A stretch of DNA of 37,443 bases from Candidatus Levyibacteriota bacterium (GCA_027459725.1 DAIDHK010000012.1:1-37443), one strand, 5' to 3'; counted from the stretch's first letter, positions 15,527 through 24,592 are shown. The notes: generated by a model from the letters alone, not told the origin. Numbers and translations: made by a program.

Positions 15527-16231
15527 TTATTCTATCACGGTTCCTATAAATTGTTTATTTTCGAAAAAGTTGGTTAAATTAGTAAAGTCTTTACCTAAAA
15601 CAACTACTTTAATGCCAAACTCTTGTGCACGTTTAGCGGCGATTGGATCAAAAGGAGCATTCATGCCCGGGCTCCATTTATCGCCAATCAGTCCGCGAAA
15701 ACCAGCCCAAGAAATTTTATCTATAGGCTTCGCCTCCGGAAACTGCCGAGGATCTTTCTCATAAACCTGACTAATGTTACTCATATTGATAACGGTTTTA
15801 ATGTGATAGTCTTCGCATAAAAGTGTAGCACAATAATCAGTTGACCATCCGGGTCTCCACCCAGCCGCTACAACAACTTGTTCAGGAACCTTACGGATAA
15901 TTTCATAGTGTTTGATAAGATTAGGATGAGCAATATCACGAAAAATGGTACGTACTAACTGAGCGTTCAATCTAGTAGCATGAATCCCAAGCCAATCCAT
16001 ATCATCTTCAGTCAAATCATGTCCCACCACTTCTCTACCTGCATCTCTATAGTGTCTGGCAGTCGTACCACCCCCAATAACCAAAAAAAACTGGCGCTCT
16101 TTGTGATTCGCCAGTTGATTACGTACAAACGCATTCAAACGTTTTAAGAATTCAGTATCAATACCACCGTTAGGAACTACCAAAGACCCACCTACCGAGA
16201 TAATAACCTTGTCTGAATAATTACTACCCAT
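15527..16231 (-). CDS. amino-acid-kinase-fold protein, UMP kinase-like
   Basis: A 234-residue protein of the amino acid kinase fold: KVIISVGGSLVVP at the N-terminus, VIGGGTTARHYRDA near residue 51, an AGWRPGWSTD segment around 123, and a C-terminal part with DPIAAKRAQEFGIKVVVLG. The pattern is closest to UMP kinase (PyrH), particularly the archaeal style, phosphorylating UMP to UDP. Another kinase of this fold cannot be excluded, as the usual PyrH sequence is considerably diverged. The leader contains AGGAG inside a hairpin that ends in six Ts directly before the ATG. Confidence 0.8.
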   Translation of the reverse strand: MGSNYSDKVIISVGGSLVVPNGGIDTEFLKRLNAFVRNQLANHKERQFFLVIGGGTTARHYRDAGREVVGHDLTEDDMDWLGIHATRLNAQLVRTIFRDIAHPNLIKHYEIIRKVPEQVVVAAGWRPGWSTDYCATLLCEDYHIKTVINMSNISQVYEKDPRQFPEAKPIDKISWAGFRGLIGDKWSPGMNAPFDPIAAKRAQEFGIKVVVLGKDFTNLTNFFENKQFIGTVIE

Positions 16232-16255
16232 AAAAAAGGCACTCCTGATAGCGCC
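16232..16255 (-). promoter_or_regulatory. hairpin plus T-run abutting the UMP kinase-like start codon
   Basis: The minus strand reads GGCGCT, loop ATCAGG, AGTGCC, TTTTTT, then ATG. The stem is 6 bp with one G-U pair. It has the form of an intrinsic terminator. It also holds the only Shine-Dalgarno candidate (AGGAG), at the loop and 3' arm. It could end fpg-operon transcripts, attenuate the downstream gene, or mask the ribosome-binding site. Confidence 0.6.
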
Positions 16256-16262
16256 ACCATTG

Positions 16263-16291
16263 ATACTATCATACCATTAAAAAAAATACAA
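16263..16291 (-). promoter_or_regulatory. promoter of the UMP kinase-like gene
   Basis: Minus strand TTGTAT, 17 nt, TAGTAT, with TG one base before the -10 (extended). It lies between the fpg stop and the hairpin and would give a leader of about 25 nt. Confidence 0.65.
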
Positions 16292-16302
16292 TTATAGCCT
16301 CA

Positions 16303-17184
16303 TCAAATCTGACAGACGGAGCAATAGAATGTTCCCCGACCACCCACAACATCCCTGATAATCTTTACACCACACCGTTTACAAGCCTTACCATTTTGTC
16401 CGTAAACCAGAAAGTGTTTCTGATATTCTCCTTCCTGACCTAACGCATTGACAAAATTTGTTTCACTTGCCCCACCTAAAGAAATACTTTTTTGTAAAAC
16501 TGCTTCTATAGCATGAAATAAAGCATCAGTCTCGTCTTCAGTTAAACAATTGGCCTTTCTTTTCGGATTAATCTTGGACATCCATAAAGCGTCATTGGCG
16601 TATATATTCCCGATTCCTCCAATTTTTGTCTGTTCCATCAATAATGGCTTAATCGTACCCTTGGATGATTTAAGGATAATTTTAAACTTACGTAAATCCA
16701 AATCCTTCAACGGTTCAGGGCCTAAATTATGAAAATATGACATATTTTTAAGCTCTGTGGTTTTTACCACCTTCAACCAGCCGAATTGTCTAATGTCGTT
16801 ATAAAAGAGAGTTGCATTTAGAGGATGACCCTTTGTTTTTAGCAAATGGAATATAACATGGGTATACTTATTTGGTAACTTCCCCATCACCTTGGATGAA
16901 CGCTTACCCTTTGATACACCTACAACTTTTCTCCTTTTTTCTCTTGCTTCATAAATCAGCTGTCCTGTCATCTTCACGTGAATTGCCAATGAGTATTGAT
17001 TATCAAAGTTAATAACCAATCCTTTGCCAAATCTCTCAACTCCAGTAATTTCAGTTTCTAAAATAGCAGCTTTGTCTCCTAAAAATATGCGCGGCAGAAG
17101 TACCTGAATATCGATAATTTTTAAACCAAGTAAATTTTCTTCCAAACCTCTTCTGATTGTTTCAACTTCTGGTAATTCCGGCAT
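16303..17184 (-). CDS. mutM: formamidopyrimidine-DNA glycosylase
   Basis: A bifunctional glycosylase/AP lyase removing oxidised purines. The mature N-terminus PELPEVETIRRGL is present (catalytic Pro after Met removal, and Glu). IHVKMTGQL is near residue 70, the H2TH region GGIGNIYANDALW mid-protein, and the C-terminal zinc finger CKRCG...FYCSVCQ includes the conserved GGRGTFYC arginine. Length about 293, as usual. The track starts three codons early; the ATG at 17184 follows the FabD-like stop by 1 nt (TAATATG), so translation is probably coupled. It is the last gene of the operon starting at 20226. Confidence 0.96.
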   Translation of the reverse strand: MPELPEVETIRRGLEENLLGLKIIDIQVLLPRIFLGDKAAILETEITGVERFGKGLVINFDNQYSLAIHVKMTGQLIYEAREKRRKVVGVSKGKRSSKVMGKLPNKYTHVIFHLLKTKGHPLNATLFYNDIRQFGWLKVVKTTELKNMSYFHNLGPEPLKDLDLRKFKIILKSSKGTIKPLLMEQTKIGGIGNIYANDALWMSKINPKRKANCLTEDETDALFHAIEAVLQKSISLGGASETNFVNALGQEGEYQKHFLVYGQNGKACKRCGVKIIRDVVGGRGTFYCSVCQI

Positions 17185-17185
17185 A

Positions 17186-18199
17186 TTAGGCAACTTTGTC
17201 TGCTACAAAGCTTCGAGCATCTATAGTGCTCATATTGTAGGCTGTATGGACACGAGCTTCAGGGATAGTTTGCCCAACAAAAGTAGCCAATAGCGGCTTT
17301 GGACCAATTTCAATAAACGCACTGTGTGCGTTATTTTTAACCCCTTCATCCCATAAAATAGGCATAGTAAAGCTATTTAATAAATCCTCACCCATTTGAG
17401 AAGGAGTATTAGTTGCTTTTCCAGTAGTACCTAGAATTACAGGAAATTTTGGCATAGACATATGAACAGTATTAAGTAACCTTGCAAAAGCAGGCTGCAC
17501 TGGTTCCATGAGCTTTGAATGGAATGCTCCTTTCATATCAAGATTTCTGGCCTTAAAATTCCCCGCGAATTGATTACTAATACCTGCCACCAATTCTGTT
17601 ACCTTCTTTACCTCGTCACTTATTACAATTTGTAAAGGAGAGTTAAATAGACCAATATTTACTCCTCTTTCTGCACAAAATTCCTTCACTCTAGCAATAA
17701 TACTAGGATCCTTGGAAAAAATAGCCGCCATTACTCCTTCATGCATTTTACTTGCTTCCTGAGTAAGAACTGATCTTGCCTGTATTAGCCTTAAAGCATC
17801 AGCAAATTTTAGAACATCAGCAGCTACTAAGGCAGCATATTGACCAGCACTATGGCCAGCCGAGGCATGAATATTTTTCAAAATGTCACTATTTCTTGAT
17901 TTAAAAAGTCTCCATAAAGCCACCGACTCTGCTAATAAAGCTTCTTGTGCATTTTCAGGTAAATTAAGCTCTTTAGGACTTCCTCTTAAACACAAGTTAG
18001 TTAAAGATAGTGAACCAGATCTTTTCAAAACATCATCAGCCTCTTCTAGCGTGTCTTGTATAATTGACTCTCCATGCACATCTTCTGCTAATGCTTGCAA
18101 ACCACCTTGACCCGGGAACATCAAGATAATACCTGAAGGTAGCCTAACTTCTTTATGTTCTGGAATTGGTCCTTTTGATAATCTTTCTCCGCTAAACAT
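17186..18199 (-). CDS. FabD-like acyltransferase (malonyl-CoA:ACP transacylase family)
   Basis: A 337-residue acyltransferase-fold protein. FPGQGG near residue 29 is the N-terminal signature, GHSAGQYAALVAADVL near 115 carries the catalytic Ser, GAFHSKLM near 224 the catalytic His, and EIGPKPLL near 298 the C-terminal motif. In FabD the conserved Arg lies in the QxR segment; IQARSV provides it. It would transfer malonyl groups to acyl carrier protein. No other fatty-acid synthesis gene is visible, so its true acyl donor and acceptor are open. It sits between the glycosyltransferase and mutM genes with gaps of 6 and 1 nt. Confidence 0.85.
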   Translation of the reverse strand: MFSGERLSKGPIPEHKEVRLPSGIILMFPGQGGLQALAEDVHGESIIQDTLEEADDVLKRSGSLSLTNLCLRGSPKELNLPENAQEALLAESVALWRLFKSRNSDILKNIHASAGHSAGQYAALVAADVLKFADALRLIQARSVLTQEASKMHEGVMAAIFSKDPSIIARVKEFCAERGVNIGLFNSPLQIVISDEVKKVTELVAGISNQFAGNFKARNLDMKGAFHSKLMEPVQPAFARLLNTVHMSMPKFPVILGTTGKATNTPSQMGEDLLNSFTMPILWDEGVKNNAHSAFIEIGPKPLLATFVGQTIPEARVHTAYNMSTIDARSFVADKVA

Positions 18200-18205
18200 A
18201 GCATC

Positions 18206-19309
18206 TTACTTCCTATTCTCTATCAACTTCTTTATTTCCTTCATAAATCTGTCTTTACTAAACTTCACGGCCCAGGATCTGCATTCTTTTTCACTAAACT
18301 TCCTACTCTCAAACTTTTTTATTGCTTGTATAAGACTTTCTACACTTAAATCATTAAAAAATATACCTGTCTTATTCTCTAGTACGGTTTCCTTAACTCC
18401 ACCACTTCTATGGGCAATAACGGGCGTTCCAGAGGCCATACTTTCCACGGGCATGATACCAAAATCCTCATCTTCAGAAGCAAATAAATAAGCTTTAGCC
18501 CCTTTATATAATTTCCATTTCTCCTCATCGGACACCTCACCTAAAAATTCAATTTTACTATTGGCTAATAACTTCAACTCTTCTCCATAACCGGCAAAAG
18601 ATTTACCGAAAACTTTCAAAGACTTATTCAAATCAACACATGCTCGAATGATCAAATCAATATGCTTGGCTCTAGCCAATCTTCCTCCCGCCAGAAAATA
18701 ATCCTGATTCTTTTCCGCTAGATATCTATTAGGTGCGGGAATATCAACGGGAGGATAAATAACTACGGCATCTTTGCGATAAAATTTCTTAATTCTTATG
18801 GCTACTTCTTCTGAATTAGCGATATATTGATCAACATTTTGCGAGGCTTTAAAATCCTGCATTCTCAGAAAATGATTGGCCACGTGTGCGCCTGCTCTTA
18901 ACCAGGGATTTCTAGCCCAGTTTCTTGCTGTCGCATATCCATAAAGGTATCGGGGAGGTGTATGACAATAACAAAAAAGTTGTGAAGTTTTTTTGTTCAA
19001 TAAGTTCGGAACGTACGCACCCGTAGAAGAAGATATAATTACATCAAACACTGAGAAATCAAAGCTTTTGAAGACTGATCCAGATAAAAGTCTAAAGGGG
19101 CTGATTAATTTGTGTTTGAATGGAATTTTCTGCAGAAATGAAGTTCTGATATCCCAATCTGCAAATCTTTCTCTATGGGGTCCTAAAAATTGAGGTAAAT
19201 AAACTGAGGTAAATACAGGTGCATCAGGAAATAATTCATGTAATGCTTCCAATACTTTTTCCGCCCCGCCATATTCTTTAATATAATCATGCACTAATGC
19301 GACTTTCAT
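18206..19309 (-). CDS. glycosyltransferase, GT4 family
   Basis: A 367-residue GT-B fold glycosyltransferase. The N-terminal domain starts KVALVHDYIKEYGGAEKVLEAL, and the CYCHTPPRYLYGY segment is typical of a subgroup acting in polysaccharide or glycolipid synthesis. In the C-terminal nucleotide-sugar domain AGGRLARAKHIDLII and the E-x7-E type motif EDEDFGIMPVESMASGTPVIAHRSGG (residues about 268-293) are clear. Sugar donor and acceptor cannot be told. Its ATG overlaps the stop of the exonuclease gene (ATGA), so it is in the same operon. Confidence 0.92.
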   Translation of the reverse strand: MKVALVHDYIKEYGGAEKVLEALHELFPDAPVFTSVYLPQFLGPHRERFADWDIRTSFLQKIPFKHKLISPFRLLSGSVFKSFDFSVFDVIISSSTGAYVPNLLNKKTSQLFCYCHTPPRYLYGYATARNWARNPWLRAGAHVANHFLRMQDFKASQNVDQYIANSEEVAIRIKKFYRKDAVVIYPPVDIPAPNRYLAEKNQDYFLAGGRLARAKHIDLIIRACVDLNKSLKVFGKSFAGYGEELKLLANSKIEFLGEVSDEEKWKLYKGAKAYLFASEDEDFGIMPVESMASGTPVIAHRSGGVKETVLENKTGIFFNDLSVESLIQAIKKFESRKFSEKECRSWAVKFSKDRFMKEIKKLIENRK

Positions 19310-20226
19310 AATAATTCCATCTGTCCCTCACTCTGTCTACTTTTTTTCTTTTCTCTAAAATCTAGAAAAATCTCTGTCAACCTTTTGTTTAAACTTTTAA
19401 AGTTTAACTTTTCGAAAGCTTGCTGTAAACCATGAATATCAAAGTTTTTACTGGAACAGTCTTCATGATTAAATTGCAGGGGTACATCACGTATAATAGT
19501 AGCTAATTTTTTGGCTAGTACAGCCTGCTCTGCATCAGTCGCCAACTGCATACGCTGCTTCTCTGGAACTTCATTTAAATGCTCATATAAACCTTCAAAA
19601 GTCTTAAATTTCTGTAATAAATTAGCTGCCGTTTTAGGTCCTATGCCAGTTACCCCAGGATATCCATCAGAAGCGTCTCCAACCAGAGCTTTAAAGTCGA
19701 TAAATTGTCTTGGATGAACCCCGTATTTTTCTTCTACAGCTGCTTCATCAAACAAAAGTGTCTTGGTCATACCAGTAATTAACATTAAAACTTTAGTATG
19801 TTTATCAACCAGTTGTAATAAATCTCTATCCCCTGTGACAATAATAGTCTCTATGTCTTCTCTGGCATCAATACGGGAAATAGTACCTATCACATCATCT
19901 GCTTCATAACCATCTACTGCATAAATATTAACTTTCATCTTTTCTAATACCTCATCAACTTTACCAATCTGTGTGGCAAAATCATCTGGTAATTGTGGAC
20001 GATGGGCATGGTAGCCAACATACATACTCTGACGAACAGTGGGTTTGGAACGGTCAAAACAGACAGCTAAATAGTCGGGCTTTTTCTCAGAAATCACTTT
20101 AAGAAGCATTGAAAAAAAACCATAAACAGCATTTACCACTTCACCCTTGGAGTCGGTTAAAGGAGGTAAAGCATGATATGCCCTATGCAATATCGCATTC
20201 CCATCGATAACTACCAACTTTTGCAT
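19306..20226 (-). CDS. stand-alone 5'-3' exonuclease (PolA N-terminal domain family)
   Basis: A 306-residue flap endonuclease/5' exonuclease like the N-terminal domain of DNA polymerase I, without a polymerase domain. VIDGNAILHRAYHALPPL is at the N-terminus, CFDRSKPTVR near 57, the metal-binding GYEADDVIGT near 105 and TGDRDLLQLV near 130, and the DNA-binding helix-hairpin-helix GDASDGYPGVTGIGPKTAANLL at about 188-209. It would remove RNA primers and flaps during lagging-strand synthesis and repair. It is the first gene of an operon of four, with an extended -10 promoter 6 nt from the ATG. Confidence 0.95.
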   Translation of the reverse strand: MQKLVVIDGNAILHRAYHALPPLTDSKGEVVNAVYGFFSMLLKVISEKKPDYLAVCFDRSKPTVRQSMYVGYHAHRPQLPDDFATQIGKVDEVLEKMKVNIYAVDGYEADDVIGTISRIDAREDIETIIVTGDRDLLQLVDKHTKVLMLITGMTKTLLFDEAAVEEKYGVHPRQFIDFKALVGDASDGYPGVTGIGPKTAANLLQKFKTFEGLYEHLNEVPEKQRMQLATDAEQAVLAKKLATIIRDVPLQFNHEDCSSKNFDIHGLQQAFEKLNFKSLNKRLTEIFLDFREKKKSRQSEGQMELL

Positions 20227-20232
20227 AGGCTA

Positions 20233-20241
20233 ATTGTAGCA
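20233..20241 (-). promoter_or_regulatory. extended -10 promoter of the exonuclease operon (leaderless)
   Basis: Minus strand TGCTACAAT, 6 nt before the ATG at 20226, so the predicted +1 is at the start codon. Confidence 0.65.
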
Positions 20242-20254
20242 AATTTTAGTGTAA

Positions 20255-20848
20255 TTAACTCAATCTAAGTTTAAGAAATGCTTCCAACTTATCTGAACGT
20301 AAAGCCCTTCTAATATTAGTCCTGTGATTTATTGGATTCCATCTTGAAGAAGATAATTCAACATTGGTAGCTCCCTCTAAGATAGTACTGTTAGGAGGAA
20401 CTACTCTGTCGTAGATTCCTCGCATGGTTAACATATGATCTTTTTGTTCTGCAGTTAGATAAGGATATATTTGTGACTCAAAATGGACTACCGCTTCACG
20501 AACCACAGGATTTTTTCTTGCTTCCTCTTCCAGAACTGAAGTGTTATTCACTCCTCTTCTTAAACTACCAGCTACATTGACCAAGGCATACATTTCCTCT
20601 AAATCATGCCCTGCAGCAAAAACTAAACTTGCGCTTGTATCCACTCCAATGGCTGCTTTAAAACCACGAAATCGCATTTCATGACGCACCCTTCTTATTT
20701 TCTGCTCTAGAGATTCTTGCGGATTTAGCCAATTACCTGACATCACTCGCACATCAAATCCTGCCTCTACTAAACCCATTGAATTCCTAGATATACGTTT
20801 AATGTTATCACTAGCCCCTGGTAATAATAAGATTCTTGGTCTTTCCAT
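20255..20848 (-). CDS. alpha/beta-hydrolase-like protein
   Basis: A 197-residue protein. It begins RPRILLLPGAS, like the first strand and oxyanion region of alpha/beta hydrolases. IGVDTSASLVFAAG near residue 67 sits where the nucleophile elbow would be. Near the C-terminus RGIYDRVVPP resembles the acid-bearing loop, followed by a region with WNPINHRTNI that could supply the His. The elbow lacks the usual GxSxG, so catalytic activity is uncertain. The ATG at 20848 is preceded by a poor promoter candidate (TTGGGG, 17 nt, TAAGTA). Confidence 0.55.
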   Translation of the reverse strand: MERPRILLLPGASDNIKRISRNSMGLVEAGFDVRVMSGNWLNPQESLEQKIRRVRHEMRFRGFKAAIGVDTSASLVFAAGHDLEEMYALVNVAGSLRRGVNNTSVLEEEARKNPVVREAVVHFESQIYPYLTAEQKDHMLTMRGIYDRVVPPNSTILEGATNVELSSSRWNPINHRTNIRRALRSDKLEAFLKLRLS

Positions 20849-20883
20849 ATCTGATACTTAAACAAAATTTTAAAGATCCCCAA

Positions 20884-21711
20884 CTAAACAAATCCTACTC
20901 CTTTCTCAGGTAAGACAACTTGCGGCAATAAGTATTCTCCATATCTTGTTTCAACTTCTTCTTTAAATCCGTTATCTACTAATCTTATTAATTCTCCTCT
21001 CACTACCTCTCGGAATTCTTGTTGTGCTTCTGGAGATAATAATAGAAGTAAGGGAGGTACATAGGACATCATTTTGTCTAATGCTTTACAATGCCGCTGC
21101 TTCAATTCGGGTGTAATTAAATCTCCATGTAGCACCGGATTATATACATATTCAGCTCCAGTACGACTTACAGAATGTGCATTATCAATGAAGTTAGTAA
21201 ATAAAGCTTCTTTATCAGTAACATTCATACCTTTTTGTAGAGAATGTTTTACACCTTCATACCGAGAATATATTGATAAGACTTCTGCCTGCTGCCCATC
21301 TCTAACATACTTTTTAATCATTAATCTGGTAATCAGTGATTCAGCACGTTTTACTCTTTTACCTTTTCTAGAGTCTCTTAGACCCCCTACCGCAGGCACA
21401 TCACCCACAACTATTTCTGCGGCATCATGCACTATAATCATACGCTGAATATCCTATAAATTTACTTCCGATGCAAGATATGGTCTGGAACTGACAATAT
21501 CCGATAAAATACCTGCCAAAGCAAAAATATGATGCATATCATGCTCGTTTAATCCTTCTACCAAAGGAGTTAATTGCTCATCCTGCCAGCGAGGAGTATT
21601 TCGCATCCCTCTTTCAAATGAACGTCTGTGTTTTCTTTTTAAGCTAGCTTTATAAAAAACTTTTGTTTCAGAAGAAAATAAACTTGAGCTAAGAATAGTT
21701 TCAACTGACAT
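20884..21711 (-). pseudogene. HD-domain phosphohydrolase interrupted by an in-frame TAG
   Basis: The 85-aa and 185-aa ORFs of the track are two parts of one reading frame, separated by a single TAG and four codons. Together they give about 275 codons. The first part carries the upstream metal ligand region (NEHDMHHIFALAGI); the second begins with MIIVHDAAEIVVGD, the HD doublet of the YfbR/HD-type phosphohydrolase fold. The TAG therefore cuts the metal-binding core between its first His and the HD pair. Neither half should work alone. The frame is otherwise open to the end, implying a recent nonsense mutation, a sequencing error, or readthrough. The gene follows ftsH by 18 nt and is probably cotranscribed with it. 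Confidence 0.75.
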
Positions 21712-21729
21712 AAATTATATTTACCAAAC

Positions 21730-23607
21730 TTAGGCTTTAGCAACAGCTGGAGTAACTTTGGGACCGATTAATTTGACGAATTCGTCTGCATCCATAGTTT
21801 CTTTTTTCAATAACTCCGCCGCTAATAAATCCAACTTGCCGCGCAATTTAGTTAAGATACTCAACGCTTGTTTGTAAGCTTTATCAGTCATCTTTTTAAC
21901 TTCTTCATCTACTCTGGCAGCCATTTCGGGCGATAACTCAGATTGTTCATATATATTTTGTCTGTCTCCTTCAAAATCAATAGGTCCTAAACTACTCATA
22001 CCAAATTTCATAACCATAGCACGTGCTACATGGGTAGCCTTTTCAATATCTGAGCCGGCACCGGTTGTCATTTCGTCAAAAACTATTTGTTCCGCAGCTC
22101 TTCCACCTAACATTGCTACTATTTGCTCTAAAAGATGTGTCTTTGTTTCATGAGTCCTTTCAATTGGCTCCATCATGGTGTGACCCAACGCCATACCACG
22201 CCTCACAATAGAAATACGATGCACAGGCTCCAAATGAGGTAATTCCCACATCACTAGGGCATGACCTGCTTCATGATATGCCGTCATCTTACGGTCATCC
22301 TCAGACTGCAGTTGCTTTTTCTCCGGTCCCAGTTTAACTTTAGTCGCAGCTTCTTCCAAATCCATCATATCAATAGCTTTTTTGCTCAATCGTGCCGCCA
22401 AGATAGCTGATTCATTTAACATATTTTCCAAATCAGCACCAGAAAACCCAACTGTACGACGAGCAACTTTATCCCAATCAACTTCCGGGGTAAATGGCTT
22501 ACCCTTAGCATGAATGGCCAGAATGGCTTTGCGCCCTTCAACATCTGGCAAATCCAAGGTGACACGACGATCAAAACGTCCGGGACGAACTAAAGCTGGA
22601 TCCAGTACGTCAGGACGATTAGTAGCTGCCATTACAACAATTTGCTCATTAGGGTTAAATCCATCCATTTCAACTAAAATTTGGTTTAAAGTTTGTTCTC
22701 TTTCGTCATGCCCCCCCATCAATCCAGCTCCACGCTGACGGCCAATAGCATCTATTTCATCTATGAAAATAATAGCTGGCTGACTTTTCTTAGCAGTGTT
22801 AAACAAATCGCGCACGCGACTGGCACCTACACCTACCAGCATTTCCATAAATTCAGAACCGGCCATTGAGAAGAAGGCCACATTGGCTTCCCCCGCAGTA
22901 GCACGAGCAAGTAACGTCTTTCCTGTACCTGCGGGTCCAACCATCAAGACACCTTTTGGTGTACGTGCACCCATAGATTTGTACTTTCCTGGGTTTTTTA
23001 AAAAATCTACAATTTCTGTTAATTCTTGTTTTGCTTCATCAACACCAGCTACATTGGCAAAGGTAGTACGGGGATTGTCTTTATTAAAAAGTTTGGCGCG
23101 TGATTGTCCAAAAGAAAAAATATTTTCCTGGGTACCTCTGGCTTGACGAAACATGAAATATAAAAAGCCAATTAATAAAACTACCGGGACTACACCACCT
23201 AAAAAATTAAGCCAGTTAGCTAAAGAGTTGTCAGTAACCACATTAACTTTGACTGTATCAGGAATTGGAGCACCTGCATTCTTAAAGAAGGTATAGACAT
23301 CTGTTCCCGGATCTCTATTAGCAGATATAACCAAACCATTATTTTCTGTAGCTGTAAATTTATCGGTCGTAACGGTAATGGATTTTACCTTACCCGCCTT
23401 AATATCACTAACAATTTGAGATACACTCACCATTTTACTGTTATCTACTGGAACACTAAGTGCCGCAAAAATAAATAAAAGAAAAATAAATAAAAAGCCG
23501 TAAATTACGGCTGATTTCCATGAAAATTTCTTATTGAACTTTGCATTAAGCTGTTTGGACAATTTATTACCGTTTGTTTTTTTATTTGTAGAGTTATTAG
23601 AGGCCAT
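21730..23607 (-). CDS. ftsH: ATP-dependent zinc metalloprotease FtsH
   Basis: A membrane-bound AAA+ protease degrading misfolded membrane and short-lived proteins. The first membrane helix lies at about residues 35-55, an extracytoplasmic domain follows, and the second helix is at about 130-150. The AAA module has Walker A GPAGTGKT, Walker [13 protein letters not shown] and the second region of homology [20 protein letters not shown]. The protease domain has HEAGH and a downstream Asp-containing GAGSDIEKA. About 625 residues, standard. The track starts at a TTG four codons earlier; the ATG at 23607 (MASNNST) lies 11 nt after the TATAAT. Confidence 0.97.
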   Translation of the reverse strand: MASNNSTNKKTNGNKLSKQLNAKFNKKFSWKSAVIYGFLFIFLLFIFAALSVPVDNSKMVSVSQIVSDIKAGKVKSITVTTDKFTATENNGLVISANRDPGTDVYTFFKNAGAPIPDTVKVNVVTDNSLANWLNFLGGVVPVVLLIGFLYFMFRQARGTQENIFSFGQSRAKLFNKDNPRTTFANVAGVDEAKQELTEIVDFLKNPGKYKSMGARTPKGVLMVGPAGTGKTLLARATAGEANVAFFSMAGSEFMEMLVGVGASRVRDLFNTAKKSQPAIIFIDEIDAIGRQRGAGLMGGHDEREQTLNQILVEMDGFNPNEQIVVMAATNRPDVLDPALVRPGRFDRRVTLDLPDVEGRKAILAIHAKGKPFTPEVDWDKVARRTVGFSGADLENMLNESAILAARLSKKAIDMMDLEEAATKVKLGPEKKQLQSEDDRKMTAYHEAGHALVMWELPHLEPVHRISIVRRGMALGHTMMEPIERTHETKTHLLEQIVAMLGGRAAEQIVFDEMTTGAGSDIEKATHVARAMVMKFGMSSLGPIDFEGDRQNIYEQSELSPEMAARVDEEVKKMTDKAYKQALSILTKLRGKLDLLAAELLKKETMDADEFVKLIGPKVTPAVAKA

Positions 23608-23618
23608 AAGTATGAGCA

Positions 23619-23627
23619 ATTATAGCA
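23619..23627 (-). promoter_or_regulatory. ftsH promoter, extended -10 (near-leaderless)
   Basis: Minus strand TGCTATAAT, a perfect extended -10, 11 nt upstream of the ATG at 23607. The TTG start in the ORF track overlaps this element. Confidence 0.7.
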
Positions 23628-23707
23628 GAAATGAGGAAATTTTTCTAGAGAAAAACTTATTCTTTATACCCAAGATTGAGGCTGACCTTACATTTCTTGC
23701 ATTTCCC

Positions 23708-24559
23708 TTACATGTTTTTTAATTTAAGAAAGGCTATTAAGGGAAAATGATCTGAGCCTATTGTTTCAACTCTGGCTGCCCCTTCCGATTCAAGATTTTG
23801 TACCCAGATATAATCCAATTTTTGTCTAAAATGTAAATTAAAATTCTCTATTATTTTTTTGGCGAGCAGACCATCTCTTCCCATATTAGCCTGATAAATA
23901 TCATGGCTCCAATCTATCTTGTTAGTTACATCAAAAAAATCATAATTAGCAAAAATATCCTGTAAATCTTTACGTTCACGATCCTTAAAAATAATATTAA
24001 CTGTATTGAAATCTCCCGCTATCACGGTACATTCGACCATAGAAAGTGTCTTTAGATGATCAAGTAAAAACCTGACTTGACGTTTACGGTGTGAAGCACC
24101 CCCTAATAAATCAGCATGTACAGAACATACTCTAATCTTTTGTTTATTTAACATAAAATCTATCACTAAACCACGACGAATAATCAATTTACCAGTAAAT
24201 CCAATCATACGCGAAAATATTTTTTCATGACTCCGGGGTTCTCTCCTTTCGGGGAGAAGCACGATCTCAGAACCTATTCTTTTAAGCACTTTTTCGTTCC
24301 AGATGATAGCATTGCCAAATGCCATTGGTTGAGTTGTGTCTGAAAGCGACCATTCCGCCTGCCAATCTTTGCCTAATCGTTTGAGCACTTTAGTAATAAT
24401 AAACTGTTCACCCTCCCCTGGAGCCACTTCCTGTAGACAAAAAATATCTACACCTTCTTTGGCCATCTCATAAATATTTTTAATCAATCTCTCCGGCTGA
24501 CGCGAAACTTCTAGATTATATGTAGCGACATTCAAGGTTTGCGAAGCACTCTTAACCAT
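23708..24559 (-). CDS. endonuclease/exonuclease/phosphatase (EEP) family protein
   Basis: A 283-residue metal-dependent phosphoesterase of the DNase I-like fold. NVATYNLE at the N-terminus and the metal-binding CLQEV near residue 43 are present. VCSVHADLLGG lies near 147, GDFNTVN near 178 holds the Asp/Asn pair, and LDYIW and GSDHFPLIA at the C-terminus complete the active site. The fold covers nucleases, sphingomyelinases and phosphatases, so the substrate cannot be assigned. There is no signal peptide, favouring a cytosolic role. It has its own leaderless-type promoter. Confidence 0.88.
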   Translation of the reverse strand: MVKSASQTLNVATYNLEVSRQPERLIKNIYEMAKEGVDIFCLQEVAPGEGEQFIITKVLKRLGKDWQAEWSLSDTTQPMAFGNAIIWNEKVLKRIGSEIVLLPERREPRSHEKIFSRMIGFTGKLIIRRGLVIDFMLNKQKIRVCSVHADLLGGASHRKRQVRFLLDHLKTLSMVECTVIAGDFNTVNIIFKDRERKDLQDIFANYDFFDVTNKIDWSHDIYQANMGRDGLLAKKIIENFNLHFRQKLDYIWVQNLESEGAARVETIGSDHFPLIAFLKLKNM

Positions 24560-24565
24560 GTAAGT

Positions 24566-24574
24566 ATTCTAACA
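24566..24574 (-). promoter_or_regulatory. extended -10 promoter of the EEP gene (leaderless)
   Basis: Minus strand TGTTAGAAT, 6 nt before the ATG at 24559. Confidence 0.6.
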
Positions 24575-24592
24575 TAGCCACAGACATAAAAC

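Noticed and set aside
20884-21711. Reassignment or suppression of TAG as a sense codon
   Set aside because: TAG ends intact genes in this window (Fic, DUF5654 and the 91-aa protein), and no tRNA with a CTA anticodon was seen. The tRNA-Ser loop contains CTA only out of register; its structural anticodon is ACT.
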